NCBI RefSeq assembly: GCF_963678635.1
Contig: NC_087065.1
Span: 11,369,579-11,433,578 of the forward strand
Reading direction: 5' to 3'
DNA length: 64,000 nt
Origin: Symsagittifera roscoffensis
Taxonomy: Eukaryota > Xenacoelomorpha > Acoela > Convolutidae
The notes under the pieces are model-generated. The model was not told the origin of the DNA, did not search any database, and saw nothing but the letters and a program-made list of their open reading frames with translations. Each line of letters opens with the position of its first letter. The first letter of the stretch is position 1. Positions 53,498 through 62,224 of the stretch are shown here, piece by piece. The position numbers and the translations under genes were made by a program.

Positions 53498-55419
53498 GGC
53501 AATTTCGAGGGTTCTATCATGTCGTATTCAAGCAACATTTCTACTTCCACTCGGCACGCTTCCGATTTGTGTGGCGTCATTCGCCTTGCGCCTTCCCTAT
53601 GGGGAACGGCGCCCTCTTCTAGTTCGATTTCGTGTTCGACGAAATTACAGCAACCGATATCCGCCTTGTGTTTTGAAAATACATCAGCGTTCCGATTTAG
53701 GAGGTCCCGCAATTTTTCGAAATCTCCCTCACCTATTTTCCCTTTTAATTGTTCTATCTCTGGCAAAACCGGTTTGTCAGATTCTAGTTCATATGACGAG
53801 GGGCGTTCCGGAAAATTCGAGCAGCTTGATAAGCCGTCGTCCGTTTCGGTTTTCATTGAAAACAATTTATGAATAGATTTTAATTCATTAATCTTCTTTA
53901 AAATTTTATATTTATTGGCAGGATACGGACAGTCTTTCACACTATATTTCTTCAAGTTTTGTGTCTCCTCAAAGTCGGTCCTCATCGGCAAAGCGTAGCC
54001 AAGCTTCTTTCCACGCTGGATTGAAACCGTGGTGTCCAGTGTGTTCAACAACACACTGACACACAGTCCGTTTCGCGTTACCGAGAAGCTCCGGCCTAAA
54101 ATCACCGAACTCTGACTATTTGGATTCGGTACTAAGCAAACCTGTTTACTATCACTTAACGAATTCAAATTTCTCATTCTAAAAATTGCTACCACATCTT
54201 GTACTGGTTGTAGTTTTACTTTTCTATCCAAAAAAATTGGTACCTTGTTTTCGTCTGTTATTATCCTATTAATTGGTCTCTTTACATACTCCCGGTACGG
54301 GTTTCTAATCCGTATCAGACCGTTGTTCAAGTCAATCATCACGTCAAAATTCCTGACAAAATCTCTGCCCAAGATGAATTGGTCGGCGTCGTCCAAATTC
54401 TCTACCACCAGGAAGCTCATCCAAAGATCCCGTCCTCCCATGTGGAGGACCGTTATTGGTGTTCTTCCGGCTACGTAAATAGCTCCTCGATTGGCGGCGG
54501 CCAGTCGGAGATTCGTTGGAATTAGATCTTCCCGCGTGAAGCCCATTCTTTCCCAAGTTTTTATCGGCATCACACTCACTACCGCTCCTGTGTCCAGAAG
54601 CCCTGTGACTCCGATTTTTGTTCCGTTGGTGTCGAGCAGATGTGCGGTCACGTCTGCTTCATTACCAATGTGTACTGCGTCTTGTTCCATCATGGCGTCA
54701 TGGCCTATCCTGCGGACTTTGGGCTCCTCCTCACCCAAATAGATCTGCCCCATTTGGTCATCATCTGTTGTTACATAAGTCCTGGTGTAGATAATGATTC
54801 CATCCACGTTCAGCATCACTTGATACGGCCCAGAGACCTCTAGGTAGCGTCCATGAAGTTTCTTCATGCGAGGGCCACCCGTCGTTAGTAGTGCTCGCAC
54901 AGCTCTCGACTCAGTGCGTGGCTCCACCTGCCTCAGATAATCTGCATATGTGTCCAAATGCATCAAAGTGAACTCGGATGGTTCACTCAGATTTCTGATC
55001 ACCTGGTGTCCAGCCACTGAGATTATCGACTGTATCTTGCTTCCTTGCGGCACCATGTCGAACCTCTGACCGGATATCACATTAAGTTTCATGCTCAAAC
55101 TGCTTGGTGCTTTAGTTTCTTCGAACTCCGTTGCTTCGAAGGTATTCAGTTGCTCCTTAAGTTTCTCATTCTCCAGTTCAAGTTTCACTTTTTGTTCGAT
55201 CTCTTTCGTCACCAGTTCCTGCTGCACTCTATTTAGAGCGTCCCTCGCGGCTGCCCTATAATCGATCTTGAAGTCATCAGCCGCAGTTGCTGGTTCCGAT
55301 TCACATGTCTCCTCTGTTACCGCTTCCATTTTCTTTGCCGCCAGCTCTTGAGGTTTATCCTTTCTGCGTGCCTCCGCTTCACTCAACAGGCGAGCCTTGC
55401 TGGCTTTCACTCCTGACAA
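53425..55419 (-). CDS. pol part 1: aspartic protease and start of RT
   Basis: Residues 40-105 are an acidic and coiled-coil-like spacer. A retropepsin-like aspartic protease follows, with the active-site DTG at residues 276-278 (VTGLLDTGAVVSVMP) and the C-terminal hydrophobic ILGRDF at 349-354. The protease would cut Gag and Pol polyproteins. After residue 560 the fingers of the reverse transcriptase begin (PHREGARRMTPHKSEACR, MLLEYDMIEPSKLPWACGVV). The RT is then lost by a frameshift near 53460 and continues in the next entry. The ORF begins 13 nt inside the end of the capsid ORF without an ATG. The zinc-knuckle region expected between capsid and protease is absent, so an internal deletion is likely. 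Confidence 0.85.
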   Translation of the reverse strand: MSGVKASKARLLSEAEARRKDKPQELAAKKMEAVTEETCESEPATAADDFKIDYRAAARDALNRVQQELVTKEIEQKVKLELENEKLKEQLNTFEATEFEETKAPSSLSMKLNVISGQRFDMVPQGSKIQSIISVAGHQVIRNLSEPSEFTLMHLDTYADYLRQVEPRTESRAVRALLTTGGPRMKKLHGRYLEVSGPYQVMLNVDGIIIYTRTYVTTDDDQMGQIYLGEEEPKVRRIGHDAMMEQDAVHIGNEADVTAHLLDTNGTKIGVTGLLDTGAVVSVMPIKTWERMGFTREDLIPTNLRLAAANRGAIYVAGRTPITVLHMGGRDLWMSFLVVENLDDADQFILGRDFVRNFDVMIDLNNGLIRIRNPYREYVKRPINRIITDENKVPIFLDRKVKLQPVQDVVAIFRMRNLNSLSDSKQVCLVPNPNSQSSVILGRSFSVTRNGLCVSVLLNTLDTTVSIQRGKKLGYALPMRTDFEETQNLKKYSVKDCPYPANKYKILKKINELKSIHKLFSMKTETDDGLSSCSNFPERPSSYELESDKPVLPEIEQLKGKIGEGDFEKLRDLLNRNADVFSKHKADIGCCNFVEHEIELEEGAVPHREGARRMTPHKSEACRVEVEMLLEYDMIEPSKLPWACGVVMAKKKEGSLDFVATFVT

Positions 55420-56099
55420 AGCTTCTTCATGCCTTCTTCATACTCTTTTGATTTGAGCCTCAACTCCTCCGGTGTTGGCGCATTAGTTGATAGTGGTGTG
55501 TAATGCGTTGCTAGCATCGTACGAAGTTCATCATTTTTCACACCATCGATGAATTTTGAGGCTACGGCCAGGTTCATTCTTCGGTTTGACTCATCCGGTT
55601 GGCTGCGTCTTCTCAGCATTTCCAAATCATCGAGAAACTTGTCTATTGTTTCATCTTCTCGTTGCCTCCGTTTCTGGAAGCGCATCATCGCCTGGTGCCC
55701 CTGCACCCCTGATCCGAAACGGTTTAACAAGATTTCGAAGATTTTCTCAGCAGTGTCACGTTGATACTGTTTCTTGGCCATGACACAGTTCAGGGCTGTC
55801 CCTTCTAAGTTGCTGGTGAGCGCGCTGCATTCCTGTCTCTCCGACAAGTCCTCTTCCTCGAAATGCAGCTTCATTACCTCTATCCAGGTATCAATAAAGC
55901 CATCAGATTCGTCTTTGTAGCATCTTGGTTTCTTAAAGACTCTTCTGGACTTCTCACTGCGTTCATTGGTTCTGGATAACCTTGTGAGGAATGTCTCCAA
56001 AGACCTGTTTAGGGGTTCAAATGCTGTGGCCATTGCCGTAGCATCCCTTGAGTGTCCCGACTGAGTGTCTTCCACCAGAGATTTTATAAGTTCGATTGC
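55407..56099 (-). CDS. gag capsid-like ORF
   Basis: The frame is open from 56099 (AIELIKSLVEDTQ) and the first ATGs lie about 20 codons in (ATAMATAFEPLN). A retrotransposon capsid-like region follows: CYKDESDGFIDTWIEVMKLH, FEEEDLSERQECSALTSNLE, AEKIFEILLNRFG and QRREDETIDKFLDDLEMLRR-like helices, ending KSKEYEEGMKKLCQE. The spacing of helices and the LxxxF/W pattern fit the Ty3-type gag (retrotrans_gag). No CCHC zinc knuckle follows it. The frame opens immediately after TTCTGCAACTTCTAG, which looks like a splice acceptor, and lacks a good AUG at its 5' end, so a spliced mRNA joining it to ORF1 is possible. It overlaps the protease ORF by 13 nt in another frame. Confidence 0.75.
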   Translation of the reverse strand, partial: AIELIKSLVEDTQSGHSRDATAMATAFEPLNRSLETFLTRLSRTNERSEKSRRVFKKPRCYKDESDGFIDTWIEVMKLHFEEEDLSERQECSALTSNLEGTALNCVMAKKQYQRDTAEKIFEILLNRFGSGVQGHQAMMRFQKRRQREDETIDKFLDDLEMLRRRSQPDESNRRMNLAVASKFIDGVKNDELRTMLATHYTPLSTNAPTPEELRLKSKEYEEGMKKLCQE

Positions 56100-56159
56100 C
56101 TAGAAGTTGCAGAAATTATGTATTTCATTTGAAAAAAGGTTGACGCTTAGTTCATATAT

Positions 56160-56748
56160 AATTTCCTTGGGTGCATTACGTTTCTATCTATTTCTATAGG
56201 AATTTTAGTATATTTTTTGAACTCTCTCTTGAACAGACATTAGCCGAAGACCAATGTGCAAACTCGTCCACCGCTACTAAAACACATTTTTTCGCCCTTT
56301 TATATAACTGACCGGGCCTCAAAAATCCAGCTGGACTTAATCATTCGGTTCCTGCGGTTTCATAAATGGTACCTAAGTATCCCTCCGGTATGTCTGTTTT
56401 GAGATTTTTACCTGTTTCCAGGCAGTGTTTGCACTATTTCACTGCGGCTGAGAGATTTCGATGCATCAGTGGGATCCATACGTCTTTCGCCGCTGCAAAA
56501 ATTTTGTCACTTCCGTGATAGTTTTGATGTAGTCTGTCCAAGATGGATGTAGATAACTCCGTATCGCCAACTGTCCGTCCATCCAAAATCAATTTTTTGT
56601 CGTATTGAGAAGTCGTTGTTGTGCTGCACGTAGTACTGTCCATGCCGGGCGACCACTCCCTTTGCCTTTGGTTTGCTGTCCCTGATAGCGTTTCGGATGT
56701 TTTTTCAAATTGAGTCTGTCTCAAGACTGGCCTCCTCAAAATTTAAGT
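56160..56748 (-). pseudogene. fossil RNase H/integrase fragment of a different retroelement
   Basis: On the minus strand an open stretch carries YDKKLILDGRTVGDTELS, then SILDRLHQNYHGSDKIFAA and VWIPLMHRNLSAAVK. A TAG follows, then CKHCLETGKNLKTDIPEG and, after another stop, an ELS..GF..PG-type segment with CVLVAVDEFAHWS. This is the integrase HHCC zinc module followed by the start of the catalytic core, as in Ty3/gypsy-type elements. A neighbouring frame reads GVVARHGQYYVQHNNDFS, the linker that normally precedes it, so there is a frameshift too. It is clearly distinct from the element's own integrase at 49.9-51.6 kb. No RT accompanies it. Confidence 0.75.
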
Positions 56749-58254
56749 TCAGATTTTCATTGATCGTTCATTGGAGGTCTGTCTGTTCCCCGTTGAACTT
56801 GCTCTACTGTTCGGGCCCCATGTTCCATTACCCCTTGTGGCATAGCCTGATGAACTGCCCTTGCCTCTAGTGGATCCATACGTCTTCACCTTTTGATGCT
56901 CATTGAAGTTCAACCTCGGCTCCCTGCTGGGACCTCCCGAGTTCGGTTCTCCTTCGTTTGGTCCACTCTTGTTGCTTAGTAGCCCGTCCAACCTATCCAT
57001 GATAGCCTGAGTACGCCTCTCCATCATCGCGTCTATCTTTGTGTCAAGAGTCCCAAGAGACTGCTCTTGCTGCACTCTTAACTTCTCCATGTCGTCTCTT
57101 AAGCGTAACTCTTGCTGTTCCGCTTCTCTTGTCATTCGCGACACGTTCTTCGCCATATGCTCGTCTGTTCTTTCTTTCAAGCGTTTTTCGCTCCTGCCAA
57201 CTTCTTGTCTATTGCGGTTTATTTCTTCCCGCAGACTTTCTCTTTCAATGTGAACTGCCCTTTCTAGTTCACTCATTCTTATGGACATCTGTTCATTTTG
57301 CTCTCCTAAACTGTCCACTATGTTGTTTAAGGCTTCTTCTAGTGCTGCCCCGTTATCCACGAGTGGCGTCACTAGTGGCGGTGTAACCCTGTCGGTCCCA
57401 GGTAGCTTCGTGCTGGTGGAGATCCGAGCCTTGACTCTCTGCCTCGACGTCTTTTCATTATCCCCCTCAGGATTCGCCAATGCGTTGCCTAGCCCTCTGT
57501 TTCTACTCTCTCCAGTTTGCGGCTCTGAATTTGTCATAGTCGCGAAGCCTCTCGACTGGCCCGGTGTGTTTGCCTCTTTGCTTATCGTTGTCACCACACC
57601 AAATTTGTCCATGGTTCCAGTCTCTCTTCCAACGTATGCCTCATTCTCCTGGGTCGAACTATTGAGGCTGACTTGAGACCCAAAGTCCCCTTGCTCTTCT
57701 TCGTCCTCTGCCTCCTGGGATTCACCTTCATTTCCTGCGCCTCCTCCCATGGTGAATGGAAAGATGTTTCCTAAGGTGTTCCTCATTCTTTCTGAGAACG
57801 ATGATGACGTTGTTTGCTTCTCAGTTCCGCCTGCCATCATAGTGTTGTCTGTTGGAGATCTTCTAGTTGTCGCTATTTCAGTTGAGATGTCGGACAGTTC
57901 CGACATCTCCTCTCGATCCAATGTCCCGGTGGAAGTGACAAAATCTTGGCCCTGTTCTACCGGAGTAGGTTCACTCGCCAGCCTTCTGCCTCTCCCTTCC
58001 AGTCCATGTACTTCCTGGTTGTCGTTCATGGCATGGTCCGTATTGACCTCCACTTCTAACAGTTCTTTTCGCTCTTCTGAGGTCTTCTGACTCCTTGTTT
58101 CAACCATTCTGCCTGAAGCCGTCTCCCCTTTGTCGGTCCGAGATCGTTTGATCCAATCCACAAAAGGATCGGTCATCGTTTTTCTTTGCTTTTCAGGTAT
58201 GAATTTCCTTGAGCTATTACCTCGTTTCGGTATCCTTGACTTTTCTAGACTCAT
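56749..58254 (-). CDS. ORF1, coiled-coil protein with RG/S-rich tail (gag-like, 501 aa)
   Basis: This is the first ORF after the leader, starting at an ATG (MSLEKSRIPKRG). Residues 1-300 are polar and low in complexity, with an acidic patch near 180-192 (EAEDEEEQGD). Residues 303-428 form a long predicted coiled coil (heptad-rich, e.g. NEQMSIRMSELERAVHIE). Residues 455-498 are rich in Gly, Arg, Ser and Thr (STRGKGSSSGYATRGNG), suggesting nucleic-acid binding. There is no zinc knuckle and no match I recognise. Its position suggests the N-terminal half of a Gag or a separate structural protein. It stops with TGA just before fossil integrase sequence. Function is inferred only. Confidence 0.7.
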   Translation of the reverse strand: MSLEKSRIPKRGNSSRKFIPEKQRKTMTDPFVDWIKRSRTDKGETASGRMVETRSQKTSEERKELLEVEVNTDHAMNDNQEVHGLEGRGRRLASEPTPVEQGQDFVTSTGTLDREEMSELSDISTEIATTRRSPTDNTMMAGGTEKQTTSSSFSERMRNTLGNIFPFTMGGGAGNEGESQEAEDEEEQGDFGSQVSLNSSTQENEAYVGRETGTMDKFGVVTTISKEANTPGQSRGFATMTNSEPQTGESRNRGLGNALANPEGDNEKTSRQRVKARISTSTKLPGTDRVTPPLVTPLVDNGAALEEALNNIVDSLGEQNEQMSIRMSELERAVHIERESLREEINRNRQEVGRSEKRLKERTDEHMAKNVSRMTREAEQQELRLRDDMEKLRVQQEQSLGTLDTKIDAMMERRTQAIMDRLDGLLSNKSGPNEGEPNSGGPSREPRLNFNEHQKVKTYGSTRGKGSSSGYATRGNGTWGPNSRASSTGNRQTSNERSMKI

Positions 58255-59029
58255 TCTCTATTTGTCACTTTATAATGCCTATGCACTTAATTTGATTGCT
58301 AGTGACCTTATTGTTTTATTACCAATAAAATGACACAACACAATAAATTTCACAAGATTCTATAAAATAGTGACCACGAATCCTTGTACGTTATCAGAGT
58401 ACAGTTTGTATATAATTTAACCACACTAACCGATTATCGGTCGTAAGATTTGGAAACTAGCACAATATGATGTTATCAGTCAATTTAAAAGATAGTGTAC
58501 TCACTACCCAATCAAGCACAGTTTATGTTGATTTAAAATCAAAAACAAAAAAAATATATAATGACAGAATATGAATATCTCTATAAAAAAAACGTATGTG
58601 TCCTGTACTTTTAGTCGGTCGCAGTACAATAGTCGAACTTGTTTCTTTAAAGAAAAAGCTTTCCCTGCTTGGTGCTGCACCAAACAGACAAAACTTTGAA
58701 GGCAGTGATTTTCTCAAGTGGGCGTCTATTGCACCCACCGAGTACTGTGTTACCTATCTGCCTTCGGACTGCCCGAGCTAGATCTACTAAAATCCTCAGG
58801 GCAGTCACTTTTCACAAAAACGTATTGGGTTTCAATCCACACCAATGAATTACGCTCTTTTTAGTTTAGACTTAGTGTCGCGAATATCCGAGTTCGGACC
58901 TGTTTTGTTTTGGTCTGGTTCTTATTGAAAGGCAAGTTACCAGTGCAATCACTGATTCCTAGCCTGTCTGCTAATAACCTAATACCTCTCACTTTAGTCT
59001 TTCTTTCGTCTACCTAAGTCCTTTAATAA
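58255..59029. other. leader of the giant element, part nearest ORF1
   Basis: This untranslated AT-rich stretch lies upstream of ORF1 on the minus strand. It has a small palindrome (GGTGCTGCACC near 58670) and no supported gene. The rest of the 1.9-kb leader (59350-59930) is also non-coding. Confidence 0.5.
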
Positions 59030-59350
59030 AATAATACCCCTCCGGATTGGCACAAATAGGACCCTTCCGGACTAACAAAATCTAGACCCCTCCGGATTGG
59101 GACCCCTCTGAGTTAGTTAATATAAGACCCCTCCGGATTTGGACCCCTCCGAATTAGCAACTATAAGACCCCTCCGGATTCGGACCCCTCCTAATTTGAA
59201 AAAAAAAATTTTGACCCCTCCGGATTGGGAGCCCTCCGGTTTTGTAAAAGTAGCTTTTCGGAGATTTCCTTCTTTCAACCTATAACCCTCCGGATACGTT
59301 CTCCTATGCAATTTTGCTTTTTCAATTAACTAGGAAGGGTATGTAGTGCT
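59030..59350. repeat. cluster of about a dozen TCCGGA-centred repeats in the element leader
   Basis: The motif ACCCCTCCGGATTGG and variants recur at irregular spacing (near 59038, 59070, 59090, 59101, 59127, 59142, 59167, 59183, 59213, 59228, 59286 and 59340), all in one orientation. The core TCCGGA is palindromic. The cluster is in the untranslated leader between the 5' LTR and ORF1. Related motifs occur in the LTRs. The position suits RNA dimerisation, packaging or protein binding, but function is not shown. Confidence 0.75.
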
Positions 59351-59929
59351 TTCCTAGACCCTTTCGGATTGAAGTTAAGCCTCTTATTCGACAATTCACG
59401 CTAACGGTGAAGGGTCTTATTGCTCGCCTAACTTCGGCTCGATTAAGGTTTTTCTGTGCCTTTAGCCTTCCCTTTTCGTCTAGAACGGCCTAAAGTTACT
59501 TTATTCAACCCCTCTTACGTTTTGGTAGGGGTATAAGGGCTTTTCTAAAAGAAATTTATAAAACGTGAAGGCGCCACCCTCCCAAATTGGTGAATTTGCT
59601 AAAAACAACCTCAAAAATTTTTCACGCTTGCTTTTCCGAAAAACTTCTGTTCCTATCAGTAAGCTCAGCTAATTTCTGATTTATCGGTACTAAGATCAAC
59701 TCGATATGCCTAGTAGTTTTAAAGTTATTAACCAAAACGTCTTTTTTCTAAAGTCAAGAAATTTCGCTCTTATAGGTTCCGCCTAACTTTTTCCGCAAAT
59801 CTGGTCCTTTCGACCTAAAAATTATTGATCCGAGCTCAGAAGGCCTATACTCTTCTAGTTCAATGCAAAAGACCCGATCTAAAACGCTTTAGTTGAAAAA
59901 ATTTGCAAAAAAACTATGCTACCTGTACC

Positions 59930-60015
59930 CCTCCGGATTGATGAATCCACCAAATCAAACACGTTAAGTTCGATTTCCCTGCAACCGGGAAGGCTTTCGC
60001 GTAGCGGGTTTTAAA
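59930..60015. repeat. internal copy of an LTR segment next to the 5' LTR
   Basis: The segment ACCCCTCCGGATTGATGAAT...CACGTTAAGTTC...GGGAAGGCTTTCG parallels the LTR segment CCCTTCCGGATTCTTGAATC...CACGTTAAACTTG...GGAAGGCTGTC (about 37860-37935). It shows that LTR-type modules were duplicated into the leader. Confidence 0.6.
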
Positions 60016-61683
60016 ACTTGTAGATTCACTAGTGGAAGTTGCCCGAACAAGTATTTTTACTGTTCTAACTCAAAAATTTCAAAAAATTTTCTGAATTTTT
60101 ACTGTTTCGTTTTCTCAAAAATCACGAAAACTTGGTTTTTTGTTCCAAATTAGTTCCAACCACTTCCGAACTAAACTTAACCGGTTCTATCTATTGTAGT
60201 AGTGCAGTTAAAATGTAACACGCTAATTTAGCGCTTTTTTTTGTTTCAAAAATTATCGATATCTCAAAAATCGCGACTTGTGGGGGGATCAAAATATTGC
60301 TATTTTGACCCTAAAAACCGGTCTGCTTTCTGTGTTTTTCACTGAAAAACGGTATAAGAGTATTAATATAGACTAAATTAGTAATAATATTAGTAATACT
60401 ATACCCCTCCGGGTTTATTTAATATCCGAATTAAGGTGCTTAACTCGGATATTCGCAGTCCGGTGAAGGGTCACTACAGTGCAGCACTGTCGAGCCCCCC
60501 ACAGATTACTATCTTACTTTTTGTACCAAAAGGGATACAAAACTTGTTAACGATACCCAACAGTCGATTGTTGTTGTGTTGTGGTTGAGCTCCTTCTTGT
60601 TGCTCCTTGTACTGCTTGCCGGATCAGTCTCCTCCCAAGACCCTTCCGAATTGAGCGCAAATCAGCTGACCCTTCCGGATTGAGCGCAATTTATCATTAA
60701 CGTGCTTAAATGCTCAAATAACCCTACAGTACAAGCCTCACAAACGGGCTACAAAATTGATCGTAACGATCCTGACTGATATAAATGCCTGTAACAACAA
60801 TATATCTATCAACAACAAACGGGAGGGTCGGATCACATCTTGTCTGGGAGAATGATTTCTACTGATTTTTTTTCTACTTTTTTACTGTTTTTGGGTTTTT
60901 GGGTTATTTTTTATGTTTTTCTGTTTTTCTTGGGTACTATACTACTTTTTGTTTGGTTTTATATATATCTTTAAGTGTTTTTGGTCACCAACCTCTCAGG
61001 GAACAAGGGAATGGCCGATCCCCCCACCGTTCCTGGTTCGTGAATTTTCGGTCTTAACTAGGTTAAAAAGCTATTCACGGTAATCCGGAAGGCTTCCGGG
61101 TTCCGAACTACCCTTCCGCCCCGGCGGTTTAGGCCTATTAAGGGCGTTAATGTGAGCATCCGCTCGGCGCGGAGTGCTCGTTAACGGTTCTGCCGGTCAT
61201 GATGTTAAAAAAGAATAACACCCAGGAGCGCCATAAAAACATGTATGTAACATTCGCCCGGAAGATACATATCGACGGAAAATAAAACTAAGTCCTAAGA
61301 CGACTAGCTATCGTCTAAACAGAGCTTTATATGCTTTTCACCGTCTCTACCAAGCCAGTACTTTTCAGTGGTCTTTTCTAACATCGGGTCGACAAAAAAC
61401 GTTACTGCTTTCGGCTTCGGTCAAAACACTCAAATTAACTTAATTACATGCAGAAATAGTGAGCTCATGGCTGGGCCTCAGTATCCCCAGACCACGAGGT
61501 CACTCCTAAAAACAGGGTTACTACTATTTACTATATTAGTATTGTTTTTGTTCAGTAGATAAAAATCATCATCTCCATCGAAGATGGATCAACCCTTTCC
61601 CCCAACTCCTAGCTTCTCATCCTTATCAAAATGAATCTAGTTGTTAATTAAATTCAACTCAGGACATGACAGGAAGCTAAAAG

Positions 61684-61697
61684 TTTATATAAAAGGA
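61684..61697 (-). promoter_or_regulatory. TATA-like box in the 5' LTR
   Basis: CTTTTATATAAACT on the minus strand is the best TATA-like element in the LTR, and TTTATATAAA is itself palindromic. The equivalent in the 3' LTR is near 37830. It lies about 480 bp into the LTR in sense direction, a plausible U3/R boundary. This is inference from position only. Confidence 0.35.
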
Positions 61698-61800
61698 TAA
61701 AAATCTCAGTCCCGAAACCCTTCCGGATTCTTGAATCCACTGAATCAAGCACGTTAAACTTGACTTTTCCGTAATCCGGAAGGCTGTCTTCCACCCTTCA

Positions 61801-61850
61801 CCGTTGTTTGCAACGGCCTTGCAACTATTGTAGCGACACAATAGTTGCAA
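61801..61850. promoter_or_regulatory. paired hairpins in the LTR (also at 37944-37992)
   Basis: A perfect 12-bp stem (TTGCAACTATTG, loop TAGCGACA, then the complement) is preceded by a 6-bp stem CCGTTG/CAACGG with a 4-nt loop. The loop is TTTG in this LTR and TTCG in the other. Both stems are kept in the two LTRs and lie just upstream of the TATA-like box in sense orientation. They could be a protein-binding palindrome or an RNA structure. Confidence 0.45.
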
Positions 61851-62224
61851 CTCGGAACGTTCTCTGTCAACTCCTTGATTTGTTGTCGTTTCTTGACCAA
61901 AATTTCCGTTCTTCTCGCAATCGCTACTAATATTGTTCTGTTTCTTTTTAGCTCTCTTGCCAAAATGGACGTTTCTGACGTTTCTCACAAATGTTACGTC
62001 ATCACTTCGAAAATTTAAAATTTAGGAATTTCTGAATCCTTTAACCTTCACGTTTTGTTCAATCGTTCGAACAACGTCCTTAATCTCTCAAAATCACTAA
62101 CTCGGAAGGTTCACAGCTAAAAATTCGAAATCTGCAGAGATTGCATTTTGGCACATTCTGGTCGAATGTCACAATGGTTATAGGGTCTATTTTTCTTTAA
62201 CCTCATATGTGACTTAAGTAGGTG

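Larger units (their letters stand above)
36276..62173 (-). mobile_element. giant (25.9-kb) Ty3/gypsy-type LTR retroelement with a large accessory gene block
   Basis: Two near-identical 2.04-kb direct repeats bound a 21.8-kb interior in which every supported gene is on the minus strand. In sense orientation the LTRs begin TGTGACATTC and end AAAAAACCA, so they have TG...CA ends. The order is leader, ORF1, gag capsid, protease, RT, RNase H and integrase, then a macro-like ORF and accessory ORFs of 120, 1321, 325, 299, 559 and 378 codons. RT-RNase H before integrase and the RT/RNase H motifs place it with Ty3/gypsy. Ordinary members are 5-10 kb, so about half of this element is extra. I find no 5-bp target duplication and no primer-binding site starting TGG after the 5' LTR. 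The polypurine tract before the 3' LTR is at best short (GGGGAG). Pol has six reading-frame lesions. Confidence 0.9.
60133..62173 (-). repeat. 5' LTR of the giant element (sense orientation)
   Basis: This is the second long terminal repeat, upstream of all element genes on the minus strand and therefore the promoter copy. The sequence just inside it (AGTTTTCGTGATTTTTGAG on the minus strand) does not resemble a tRNA-complementary primer site. The outer flank (ATGGT) does not match the flank of the 3' LTR (TAGAG), so no target duplication is seen. Confidence 0.92.

Noticed and set aside
59117-59311. Small minus-strand frame with repeated GSKSGGV-like residues
   Set aside because: It is simply the translated TCCGGA repeat cluster of the element leader.
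36276-62173. CRISPR arrays or prokaryotic-type operon in the accessory block
   Set aside because: There are no regular spacer repeats or ribosome-binding sites, and the flanking DNA is clearly eukaryotic, with a spliced gene and LTRs.
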